Assembly (NCBI GenBank): GCA_947625125.1
Contig: CANQNF010000010.1
Coordinates: 1 to 64,000 of the forward strand
DNA from: an uncultured Clostridia bacterium
GTDB lineage: Bacteria > Bacillota > Clostridia > Oscillospirales > Ruminococcaceae
Length of the DNA stretch: 64,000 nucleotides
Reading direction: 5' to 3'
This document shows, piece by piece, positions 1 to 9,307 of this stretch. A program made the position numbers and the translations under genes. The notes beneath the pieces were generated by a model that saw nothing but the letters and a program-made list of their open reading frames with translations, ran no database searches and was not told the origin of the DNA. The stretch's first letter is position 1. Each line of letters begins with the position of its first letter.

Positions 1-77
1 CCTCGGCATGCCGAGGGTGATAATCCAAAAATTTTACTTCATTCTATGGGAATTTGCGAAAAATACTTGACATTACC

Positions 78-119
78 AAAAAGTCACTTCACGATCCTTT
101 GGATTTGAAGTGACTTTTT
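78..119. terminator. long bidirectional hairpin terminator
   Basis: AAAAAGTCACTTCA and TGAAGTGACTTTTT form a perfect 14 bp stem with a 14-base loop. A-tract and T-tract flank both sides, so it could end transcription in either direction: of an unseen gene to the left, or read-through from pyrG. Confidence 0.75.
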
Positions 120-263
120 CTTTGACGTGCTCGGTTTTCCAAGCTCCCAAGAAAGAACCCAGTTTAGGCGACTTAAAATAGCATTCGCGTAGCAAATACC
201 TTATCCACATTAGTCGTGTAAGCTCCTGCCCGCCCCCAAAAAATCGCTCCTCACCCGGCATGC

Positions 264-294
264 AAAAGCCGCCGACTATGAAGCCGGCGGCTTT
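264..294 (-). terminator. terminator of the gltB-glnA-pyrG operon
   Basis: On the minus strand a GC-rich stem (AAAGCCGCCG paired with CGGCGGCTTT) lies about 60 bases after the pyrG stop and runs into a short T tract. It is the first good hairpin after the leftward operon. Confidence 0.75.
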
Positions 295-355
295 GAGTCA
301 GATTATGCGGGCTTGTTTTCCCATTACAGAGAGGCTTACCGCAGCCCGCCCCACC

Positions 356-2565
<2,210 letters not shown>

Positions 2566-2601
2566 GCCCGCTCCTCCCATACATTAAGATTTTTTTCTTT
2601 T

Positions 2602-3834
2602 TCAGTCCTTGGGCACTCTTTTGCAGTAGCTTTCAAGAAGCTCCCCGGGGACGTATTCCGAAATGAATCCGGAATTTTTTGCAGCCCTTGCCGCTTCGTC
2701 GAGGTCTCTCGGCAGGGCTCTGTAATTCTTGAGAACGCTCTCGTCCGCGGAATAAAGATCTATATCCGCCGGCAGCGGAAGCTCCGCGCCCGTCTTCAGC
2801 CCCTCAAGTCCCGCGTATATCATCAGCCCGAAAACAAGATAGGGATTTGACAGCGAGTCGGGAGACCGAAGTTCTGCAAGGCTTTGGTCGGGGTCGTCGC
2901 TTATCGGCGCGGGTATTCTTATCAGCTGAGAGCGGTTTTCCGACGACCATGTTATATACTTCGGGGCCTTGTTCGCGCCGAGTCTTAAATAGCTCTCGGG
3001 CGAGCAGTTCGTGAAGAGGGTAATATCGCCGATTCGGTTTAAAATCCCTGCGATTATTTTCGGCAGAAGCTTGCCCATCTCGTTTTTCTCCACCGATACG
3101 CCGACGTGGAAGCCGTTTCCGGGGCAGGACTTGGTGGGCTTCGGGGAGAAATCCGCGACGAGACCGTTTCGCAGCGCTACCGTAGAAACGACCGAGCGGA
3201 AGGTCACCACGTCGTCGGCGGCTTTTAGGGGCGATGAGGATGTGAGGTCTATATCGTTCTGGCCGGGGCCCTCGGCATGGTATGAGCCTTTGGTGACGAC
3301 CCCCATGTTCTCAAGATACAGGCATATTTCCCGCCTTACGTTCTCGCCCCTGTCAAGCGGCGAAATATCCATGTACCCGGCGTCGTCGTAGGGTATGCCG
3401 GTGCTCTTTGACTGCTCATCCATCCCGAAAAGATAGAATTCGCTCTCGGAGGACATCCGAAAACTGTAGCCCTCCTTTTCGGCGGCCTTGACGGCGTTTA
3501 TGAGAAAGCTTCTCGTGTCGCCGTAAAAAGGCTTGCCGTCGGGATGAGTGACGGTGCAGAACATCCTAACGACTTTTCCGTGCTCCGGCCGCCATGGCAG
3601 TACGGCAAGGGTCGACGGGTCGGGATGTAAAAGCAGGTCGGAATGGACCACGCCGCCGAAGCCCTCTATCGCGGAGGCGTCGACCGCAATGCCGCGCTTA
3701 AAGGCATGCGGAAGCTCGTTAGGCATGATGGAGATATTTTTCTGTCTGCCGAATATATCGACAAAGGCGAGGCGTATAAACTTTACGTCCTCCTCCATCA
3801 CATACTGCAAGGTTTCTTCTACCGTGTAACCCAT
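2602..3834 (-). CDS. glnA: glutamine synthetase, GlnA family (type I-like)
   Basis: Makes glutamine from glutamate, ammonia and ATP in the cytosol. 410 residues, shorter than the usual 440-470 of type I enzymes. Recognisable blocks are the N-terminal beta-grasp region (VKFIRLAFVDIFGRQKNI), the metal/glutamate site around SSESEFYLF, the EGPGQNDIDL block, the metal-ligand region GFHVGVSV and the ELRSPDSLSNPYLVFG stretch. No typical adenylylation-loop tyrosine context is evident. ATG at 3834 follows GAGGTGAGGATGAT. It sits between the GXGXG subunit of glutamate synthase and the ANTAR regulator, completing a GS-GOGAT ammonia-assimilation module. A second, unrelated-class synthetase (glnN) is divergently transcribed 5 kb away. 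A role as a GlnA-like ligase for another amine cannot be excluded. Confidence 0.88.
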   Translation of the reverse strand: MGYTVEETLQYVMEEDVKFIRLAFVDIFGRQKNISIMPNELPHAFKRGIAVDASAIEGFGGVVHSDLLLHPDPSTLAVLPWRPEHGKVVRMFCTVTHPDGKPFYGDTRSFLINAVKAAEKEGYSFRMSSESEFYLFGMDEQSKSTGIPYDDAGYMDISPLDRGENVRREICLYLENMGVVTKGSYHAEGPGQNDIDLTSSSPLKAADDVVTFRSVVSTVALRNGLVADFSPKPTKSCPGNGFHVGVSVEKNEMGKLLPKIIAGILNRIGDITLFTNCSPESYLRLGANKAPKYITWSSENRSQLIRIPAPISDDPDQSLAELRSPDSLSNPYLVFGLMIYAGLEGLKTGAELPLPADIDLYSADESVLKNYRALPRDLDEAARAAKNSGFISEYVPGELLESYCKRVPKD

Positions 3835-3888
3835 ATCATCCTCACCTCATAAAATATTCGCTTTAAGCCGAGTTTAAAACCCGGGTCG

Positions 3889-4617
3889 TCAGTTCTGAAC
3901 GTACATCTGCTTATAAGGGTTTTTAGAGTCGGGCGTGACGACGGTGAAGCTTCCCGCCATCACCGACTTATAATCCGCCCGGAATATCTCGCAGTATTTT
4001 TTGACATACTGCTCTATTTCTTTCAGGTCGTCTTTATCGGTGGGCTTTATGTTCACCTGCTTCGGGAAGATGAGGTTTTTGCAGTCCGAGCGCAAAAACA
4101 TCTTTCCGCCGTGCATGCCGGTGCAGGGGAAGTTGCCGACTATAGGTCTTTCCGATTCGGTCAGCCCGAGGACGACGATTATCCCGCCGGCCTGGTATTC
4201 CCCGAGGAAGCTGCCGGTCCTGCCGCCTATGACCATCACCGGGACCTTTTCCTTATAGGCTTTCATATGTATCCCGGCACGGTATCCCGCGTCGGTCTTG
4301 ACGTATATCTCTCCGCCTCTCATGGCGTATCCGGCGGCGTCGCCTATCGAGCCGTGGATTATTATCGAGCCGTCGTTCATCGTGTCTCCGACGGCGTCCT
4401 GGGCGTTTCCGAACACCTCGATGGAGCCGCCGTTTAGGTATGCTCCGAGGGCGTTTCCGGGAGTGCCGTGGATCTTCAGATCCCTATAGCTCATTCCCGC
4501 CGCTATAAATCTCTGGCCGCATGCGTTTTCAATGACGCAGTCGCCCGACTCTCTTATTATAGCATTTAATTCCGAAAATTCCAAGCCCCCGGCGTCGATA
4601 TTTTTAATTTTTTTCAT
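3889..4617 (-). CDS. glutamate synthase GXGXG (alpha-subunit domain 3) protein
   Basis: 242 residues forming the right-handed beta-helix that in classical GltB is the C-terminal domain. The repeated glycine pattern is clear (GTPGNALGAYLNGG, GNAQDAVGDTMNDG, GSIGDAAGYAMRGG, spaced about 19 residues). Here it is a separate polypeptide, as in archaeal-type split glutamate synthases. It presumably holds together the glutaminase and FMN subunits encoded upstream. ATG at 4617 follows GGGGAGG; the gene is two bases from the FAD subunit and 54 bases before glnA, so the set is one operon. Confidence 0.9.
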   Translation of the reverse strand: MKKIKNIDAGGLEFSELNAIIRESGDCVIENACGQRFIAAGMSYRDLKIHGTPGNALGAYLNGGSIEVFGNAQDAVGDTMNDGSIIIHGSIGDAAGYAMRGGEIYVKTDAGYRAGIHMKAYKEKVPVMVIGGRTGSFLGEYQAGGIIVVLGLTESERPIVGNFPCTGMHGGKMFLRSDCKNLIFPKQVNIKPTDKDDLKEIEQYVKKYCEIFRADYKSVMAGSFTVVTPDSKNPYKQMYVQN

Positions 4618-4618
4618 G

Positions 4619-5851
4619 TTATACCGCCTCCCCTAACTTCTTAAGACGATAGCCTTTGCCGAAAGGCGCAAGAGCAGGGCTTATTTTCAATGCCTCGAAA
4701 TCGACCTCGGAAAGGGGAGTCCTGTTTCTAATCAGGGATGTGTATATTCCCGCTCTGTCGCATTTTCCGATGAGTATGAAGCCCTTTAAAAGGCCGTCCT
4801 CGGTATAGAGCCGCTTTATGGAGCGCTCGCCCTTTTCCTCGTAGCACTCGCCCGTGTAGCTTCCCGCGCTCATGCAGTGCAGCCCGAAGAAGCCTATGGA
4901 GTTCATCGGCAGGCCGTTGTCGATTTTTTCATCGCCGCCCGCCATGTTCACGCCGGCGCAGTGCCCCTGCATATATGCAAGCGGCATTATCGCCATGACC
5001 TTTTTGGTGCCGGAAGTTATGTCGAAGCTCTCTGCGCAGTCGCCTGCGGCATAGATATCCTTAAGGCTCGTTTTCATCCTTTCGTCCACGATAATCCCGC
5101 GGTTTACCTCTCCGCCGGCGTTTTTGACTAAGGATGTGTTTGCCCTAACACCCACGGCCGTCACCAAAACGTCGAATTCTACAATGCTTCCGCTCTGCAT
5201 AAAAGCTTTATTTCCCGAGAATTCCGAGACCGTGTCCCCGAGCAGGAATTTCACGCCATGCTCCTCAAGGCATGTCTGCATAAGCTTTGCGCAGTCGCCG
5301 TCAAGTATCGAGGACAGCACCCTCGGCGCCAAGTCGCATACCGTCACCGATTTGACCCTTTCAAGTATTCCCTCGGCGCATTTTAATCCTATAAGACCTG
5401 CGCCGACTATGAATACCCTCGTCTCGGGGCTTAAGTCCTTTTCGAGGTCCATAGCGTCCGCAAGGGTCATGAAGCTGTGCGCTTTCGGCACGCTCTTGTA
5501 CCCTTTCATCGGCGGCAGGAACGGCGACGAACCCGACGCGTTCAGAAGCCTGCCGTAGGAAATCTCCTTTCCGGATTCAAGCTTTACCGTTTTGTTTTTT
5601 ACGTCTATTTCCGCGGCGGATTCTCCGTAGAGTACCTTTACGCCGTTTTTCTCATAAAAGTCCTCGGGACGGTAAAGCATTCTCTTAAGGTCTGTTTTAC
5701 CCTCCAAAAGATAGGATATAAGGGGTCTTGCGTAGACGTGGCAGGGTTCTTTTGATATGACCGTGATATCGCCCTTTTTATCGACGGAGCGTATGCCTTC
5801 TATCGCTCCGACGGCGGCTGCGCCGTTTCCTATAATAACATAGCTTTTCAT
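4619..5851 (-). CDS. FAD/NAD(P)-dependent oxidoreductase subunit of split glutamate synthase
   Basis: About 410 residues. Two Rossmann dinucleotide motifs are visible: GNGAAAVG at the N-terminus (FAD) and GAGLIGLKCAEG about 150 residues in (NAD(P)H), with the class I pyridine-nucleotide disulfide oxidoreductase layout seen in rubredoxin and nitrite reductase flavoproteins. A conserved ATG at 5851 sits 6 bases after GGGGTGAG, so it is preferred to the ATG at 5872, which would add seven unsupported residues and overlap the ferredoxin gene. It probably feeds electrons from NAD(P)H through the neighbouring four-cluster ferredoxin to the FMN subunit. Confidence 0.88.
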   Translation of the reverse strand: MKSYVIIGNGAAAVGAIEGIRSVDKKGDITVISKEPCHVYARPLISYLLEGKTDLKRMLYRPEDFYEKNGVKVLYGESAAEIDVKNKTVKLESGKEISYGRLLNASGSSPFLPPMKGYKSVPKAHSFMTLADAMDLEKDLSPETRVFIVGAGLIGLKCAEGILERVKSVTVCDLAPRVLSSILDGDCAKLMQTCLEEHGVKFLLGDTVSEFSGNKAFMQSGSIVEFDVLVTAVGVRANTSLVKNAGGEVNRGIIVDERMKTSLKDIYAAGDCAESFDITSGTKKVMAIMPLAYMQGHCAGVNMAGGDEKIDNGLPMNSIGFFGLHCMSAGSYTGECYEEKGERSIKRLYTEDGLLKGFILIGKCDRAGIYTSLIRNRTPLSEVDFEALKISPALAPFGKGYRLKKLGEAV

Positions 5852-5855
5852 ACGC

Positions 5856-6287
5856 TCACCCCCTGTCCTCATAGATAATTGCGCGGTTGGGGCAGCCCTT
5901 TACGCAGGCAGGCTCGCCGCAGGAATTCTCTAAACACAGTTCGCACTTCGTCACGGCTCCGTGCTCGCCCTCGCGAATGCAGCCGTAGGGGCAGCTCAAT
6001 ACGCAGGTCAGACAGCCGACGCACTTTTCATGATTTATTTTTACCGCGCCGTCCTCAATCGAGAGCGCTCCCGAAATGCAGGATTTAACGCATATCGGGT
6101 CTTTGCAGTGCCGGCAGGAAACCGCATAGTTTATATCTCCGTCCTGCTCTACGATTATATTCGGGGTAATTTTTTTGCCGCGAAGAGCTTTCGCCATACC
6201 CTCGATGCCTGAGTTTGCGTACGCGCAGTTATATTCGCAGAGGTGACACCCGAGACACCATTTTTCATTGACATATACTCTTTTCAT
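5856..6287 (-). CDS. four-cluster 4Fe-4S ferredoxin subunit
   Basis: 143 residues from ATG 6287; a GTG at 6296 inside the upstream gene is an alternative start. Four cysteine groups of the HycB/DmsB type are visible (CLGCHLCEYNC, CRHCKDPICVKSC, CVGCLTCVLSC, and CELC...CGEPACVKGC), enough for four [4Fe-4S] clusters. Soluble, no signal peptide. Its place between the FMN and FAD subunits of the split glutamate synthase suggests it is the electron wire between them. Its start overlaps the stop of the FMN gene (translational coupling). Confidence 0.9.
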   Translation of the reverse strand: MKRVYVNEKWCLGCHLCEYNCAYANSGIEGMAKALRGKKITPNIIVEQDGDINYAVSCRHCKDPICVKSCISGALSIEDGAVKINHEKCVGCLTCVLSCPYGCIREGEHGAVTKCELCLENSCGEPACVKGCPNRAIIYEDRG

Positions 6288-6288
6288 A

Positions 6289-7794
6289 TCACTCACCCGC
6301 GTGGGAGATGCCTAAGATCTCCAGTTCCTTTCCCGTAAGATCTACGCCCCTGAGCATGAGCCTGTTGCCCCGAAGAGCCTCTATCGAGTTTATGCCCATG
6401 CCGCCCATAAGCTCCATTATCTCGTGCCGCCATGCGGTCATGAGATTTATAAGTCTTTCGGAGCCGATGTCGGGGTTTAAGCGCTTCACAAGCTCTGGCC
6501 GCTGAGTCGCAATTCCCCAGTTGCACTTGCCGGTCTGGCATGTGCGGCAAAGATGGCACCCGAGCGCCAAGAGCGCCGCAGTCGCTATATAGCAGGCGTC
6601 CGCGCCTAACGCGACCGCTTTTACAACGTCCGAAGCCGAGCGGATAGAACCGCCGACAACAAGGCTTACGTTTCCTCTTATGCCCTCGTCGCGTAGTCTC
6701 TTGTCTACGGAAGCTAAAGCAAGCTCGATGGGGATTCCGACGTTGTCCCTTATTCTTGTCGGAGCAGCTCCCGTGCCGCCCCTGAAGCCGTCTATCGCGA
6801 TTATATCTGCGCCCGAGCGGGCAATGCCCGAGGCGATGGCCGCGATATTGTGAACGGCCGCGACCTTGACGATTATCGGCTTTTTGTATTCGGTAGCCTC
6901 TTTTAAGGAGTATACCAGCTGCCTTAAATCTTCAATCGAATAAATGTCATGGTGAGGAGCGGGGGAGATAGCGTCCGAGCCCTCGGGTATCATCCTCGTC
7001 CTTGAGACGTCGCCGACAATCTTAGCGCCCGGCAGGTGTCCGCCGATACCCGGCTTTGCGCCCTGACCCATCTTTATTTCAATTGCGGCTCCCGCGTTTA
7101 AGTAGCCCTCATGCACGCCGAAACGTCCCGAGGCGACCTGAACGACGGTGTTGGGACCGTATTTGTAAAAATCTTCATGCAGGCCGCCCTCGCCCGTGTT
7201 GTAATAAATACCTAATTCTGTGGCGGCACGCGCTAAGCTCTCGTGCGCGTTATAGCTTATCGAGCCGTAACTCATTGCCGAGAACATCACCGGCATAGAC
7301 AGCTCAAGCTGTGGGGCAAGCTCTGTCACAAGCATGCCGTTTTCATCGCGCTTCATCTGCGACGGCTTTTTTCCAAGGAACACTTTAGTCTCCATCGGCT
7401 CTCTGAGAGGGTCGATAGAGGGGTTTGTGACCTGCGAAGCGTTTATTAAAATCTTGTCCCAGTATACCGGCAGGGGATTCGGGTTTCCCATCGATGACAG
7501 CAGAACGCCGCCCGATGAAGCCTGCTTATATACTTCTTTAATCGTATCCTGCGACCAGTTGGCGTTAGGCCGAAGCGTGCAGTCGCTCTTGACTATTTTT
7601 AACGCTCTTGTCGGACAGAGCGCCACGCACCTCTGGCAGTCCACGCATTTTGTCTCGTCGGATATCATGCAGTCGCCGTCGGCGTCGTATGTATGAACGA
7701 GGTTCGAGCACTGCCTTTCGCAGACCCGGCATCTTATGCATCTTGAATCGTTTCTCACGACCTCGAATTCGGGGTAGATATATTCAATTCCCAT
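6289..7794 (-). CDS. glutamate synthase FMN-binding (GltB2) subunit with N-terminal ferredoxin domain
   Basis: 501 residues. The N-terminal 75 residues carry two 4Fe-4S motifs (CIRCRVCERQC and CVDCQRCVALCPT). The rest is the (beta/alpha)8 FMN-binding synthase domain, with the 3Fe-4S motif CHLCRTCQTGKCNWG near the C-terminus and typical AMSYGSISYNA and GFRGGTGAAPTRIRD segments. It reduces 2-iminoglutarate (2-oxoglutarate plus ammonia) to glutamate. ATG at 7794 overlaps the stop of the glutaminase gene (TAATG) and follows GGAGGG. This is the archaeal-type split form; bacterial GltB carries the same domain between its glutaminase and GXGXG domains. Confidence 0.93.
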   Translation of the reverse strand: MGIEYIYPEFEVVRNDSRCIRCRVCERQCSNLVHTYDADGDCMISDETKCVDCQRCVALCPTRALKIVKSDCTLRPNANWSQDTIKEVYKQASSGGVLLSSMGNPNPLPVYWDKILINASQVTNPSIDPLREPMETKVFLGKKPSQMKRDENGMLVTELAPQLELSMPVMFSAMSYGSISYNAHESLARAATELGIYYNTGEGGLHEDFYKYGPNTVVQVASGRFGVHEGYLNAGAAIEIKMGQGAKPGIGGHLPGAKIVGDVSRTRMIPEGSDAISPAPHHDIYSIEDLRQLVYSLKEATEYKKPIIVKVAAVHNIAAIASGIARSGADIIAIDGFRGGTGAAPTRIRDNVGIPIELALASVDKRLRDEGIRGNVSLVVGGSIRSASDVVKAVALGADACYIATAALLALGCHLCRTCQTGKCNWGIATQRPELVKRLNPDIGSERLINLMTAWRHEIMELMGGMGINSIEALRGNRLMLRGVDLTGKELEILGISHAGE

Positions 7795-8909
7795 TAAAAC
7801 GCGCCCTCCTTTACCTTAACTATGACAGGCTCGCCGCCTGCCGGAGCATAAAGCCTGTCGAGCGCCGGCTCCATGACCCTTATAGCGGCCTCCTCGGAGG
7901 CGACGTAGACCATGTCGTCCTTTTCGCCCACGACCATTGAGCGAAGCTTGAGCCGATCGTTTAAGGCCATCATCCCGCCCTCGAATCCTAAAACAATCGA
8001 GAACGGACCCGTCACCAAAAGGCTTGAATAGACGGTGCGGAGGAATTTAAGCTTCTTTTGTTCCTCGGGGGATTTTCTCTCTATCGTCGACCAGAACGGA
8101 GCCGCTATTACCGAGGCGGTCTCCTCGAGCGTGAGGCCCTGCTTTCTTAAAAGGTAGTCGGCGATGTAGGTGATGACTTCCGTGTCGGTCTGGAGCGTGC
8201 ATTTGTAGCCGAACATCTCAATAAAACGGCGGTTTGCGTCGTAAGAGGAGATCTCGCCGTTATGCACTATGGAATAATTTAATAGCGCAAAGGGATGAGC
8301 GCCTCCCCACCAGCCCGGGGTATTTGTCGGGTATCTGCCGTGAGCGGTCCAAAGATATGCCTCATACTCGTCAAGCTTATAGAATTTCCCGACGTCCTCC
8401 GGGAATCCCACGGCCTTGAACGCGCCCATGTTCTTGCCGCTGGAAAAGACGTACGCGCCCTTTAGCTCGGCGTTTATTCTTGTCACGCACCTCGCCGTGA
8501 ACTCGTCCGCCGTCAGCTGAGAGGCGACGAGGCGGTTGTGCTCGGGATAGACGAAGTAGCGCCAGATGAGCGGGCAGTCGGTTATCTCCGGCATTTTTCT
8601 CGTCGGGATGATTTCCGAGCGGACGATGTCGAAATGCCTCGAGAGAAATTTTTCGCACTCGAACCGGCAGTCGTTGTCGTCGTAAAACAGGTGGAACGCA
8701 TAGTAGTCCTTATAGTCGGGGTAGATGCCGTATGCCGCAAAACCGCCTCCCAGGCCGTTCGAGCGGTCGTGCATCGGCGCCATCGAATTGATTATCCCCT
8801 CGCCGGTGAATTTTTTGCCGGTGCGGGAGATGGCCGCCGATATGGCGCATCCGGAGGGTATCCTCACTTCGCCCTCCAAAAGGTTGAAGCTTTCGTCGGG
8901 TCTAATCAT
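7794..8909 (-). CDS. class II glutamine amidotransferase (GltB1) subunit of split glutamate synthase
   Basis: 371 residues from ATG 8909, which follows GAAAGGAAA; an in-frame start at 8945 has no ribosome site. This Ntn-hydrolase domain frees ammonia from glutamine. The likely nucleophile cysteine is not at position 2 but about residue 21 (IPSGCAIS), so an N-terminal propeptide probably has to be removed, as in this stand-alone family. MHDRSNGLGGGFAAYG and TAHGRYPTNTPGWWGG are typical substrate-loop blocks. It is the first gene of the leftward operon. The ammonia must pass to the separately encoded FMN subunit. Confidence 0.9.
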   Translation of the reverse strand: MIRPDESFNLLEGEVRIPSGCAISAAISRTGKKFTGEGIINSMAPMHDRSNGLGGGFAAYGIYPDYKDYYAFHLFYDDNDCRFECEKFLSRHFDIVRSEIIPTRKMPEITDCPLIWRYFVYPEHNRLVASQLTADEFTARCVTRINAELKGAYVFSSGKNMGAFKAVGFPEDVGKFYKLDEYEAYLWTAHGRYPTNTPGWWGGAHPFALLNYSIVHNGEISSYDANRRFIEMFGYKCTLQTDTEVITYIADYLLRKQGLTLEETASVIAAPFWSTIERKSPEEQKKLKFLRTVYSSLLVTGPFSIVLGFEGGMMALNDRLKLRSMVVGEKDDMVYVASEEAAIRVMEPALDRLYAPAGGEPVIVKVKEGAF

Positions 8910-8954
8910 AAGACCATTTCCTTTCACAAAAAAATGAGCGCGCATTACCTTTAA

Positions 8955-9037
8955 AAAGGACAGGTATCCCTTTTAAAGATGAAATGAACGCCTTTGCTCA
9001 TCGTTATAAAGAGCGGCAGCATTTAAGCTGCAACATC
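8955..9037 (-). promoter_or_regulatory. structured 5' leader of the glutamate synthase operon
   Basis: The leftward transcript should start near 9037. It first folds GCAGC-TTAAAT-GCTGC, then carries GCAAAGGCGTT (plus-strand 8987-8997), nearly identical to the glnN leader motif, and then CTTTAAAAGG paired with CCTTTTTAAAG. The AAAGG of the motif could alternatively pair with the CCTTT arm, so mutually exclusive folds are possible. Control by the ANTAR protein of the same operon is inference. Confidence 0.45.
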
Positions 9038-9043
9038 TTGGAT

Positions 9044-9072
9044 ATTTTATCATATAATAAGACGGTTGTCAA
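9044..9072 (-). promoter_or_regulatory. promoter of the glutamate synthase operon
   Basis: Minus strand: TTGACA (9067-9072), 17-base spacer, TAAAAT (9044-9049). It is a near-consensus vegetative promoter and places the start near 9037, about 130 bases before the first start codon. Confidence 0.8.
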
Positions 9073-9187
9073 GTTTTTTGCAGAAAAAATCTTAGTAAAA
9101 AATGAAAGAAAATTAAACCCGTCCTGCAAAATTATTTATGAAAAATGCAAAAATCGAAAAAAATCAGAATTTTTTGCAATTTTGGTA

Positions 9188-9216
9188 TTGACAAATCATC
9201 AAAACTGTGATAGACT
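9188..9216 (+). promoter_or_regulatory. promoter of glnN
   Basis: TTGACA (9188-9193), 17-base spacer, TAGACT (9211-9216). The start is expected near 9223, only about 10 bases before the leader hairpin. Confidence 0.75.
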
Positions 9217-9230
9217 TTAACGCGTTGAAG

Positions 9231-9276
9231 GCAAAGGTGTCTTTATGGGTAAAAACCCGTAAAGGCGCTTTTTCTC
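9231..9276 (+). terminator. leader terminator/attenuator of glnN
   Basis: AAAGGTGTCTTTATGGGT and its partner after an AAAA loop (ACCCGTAAAGGCGCTTT) form an 18 bp stem with G-T pairs, followed by TTTTTCTCTTTTTT. It lies between promoter and ribosome site, so it should stop most transcripts unless it is prevented from folding. The 5' arm contains GCAAAGGTGTC, matched in the divergent leader. ANTAR-type antitermination is a plausible but unproven release mechanism. Confidence 0.7.
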
Positions 9277-9307
9277 TTTTTTAAATCACTTACAGGAGGA
9301 AAACATC

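Larger units (their letters stand above)
1..355. other. gene-free left edge with hairpins
   Basis: No convincing coding region is seen here. The first 16 bases are a perfect palindrome (CCTCGGCATGCCGAGG), perhaps the end of a structure that starts outside the window. The rest is AT-rich and holds the two terminator-like hairpins listed separately at 78-119 and 264-294. Open frames crossing this stretch have no ribosome site and no family resemblance. Confidence 0.6.
8910..9307. other. divergent control region of the nitrogen operons
   Basis: This 398-base gap holds the promoters of both divergent operons and two structured leaders, listed separately. Between the promoters (about 9073-9187) the DNA is very AT-rich with runs of A, and no further motif is recognised. 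Confidence 0.7.

Noticed and set aside
8987-9241. Classical two-hairpin ANTAR target
   Set aside because: Only one hexaloop hairpin (loop TTAAAT) is found and it lacks the expected A1/G4 loop bases; in the glnN leader there is no room for two hairpins before the terminator. Only a shared motif is claimed.
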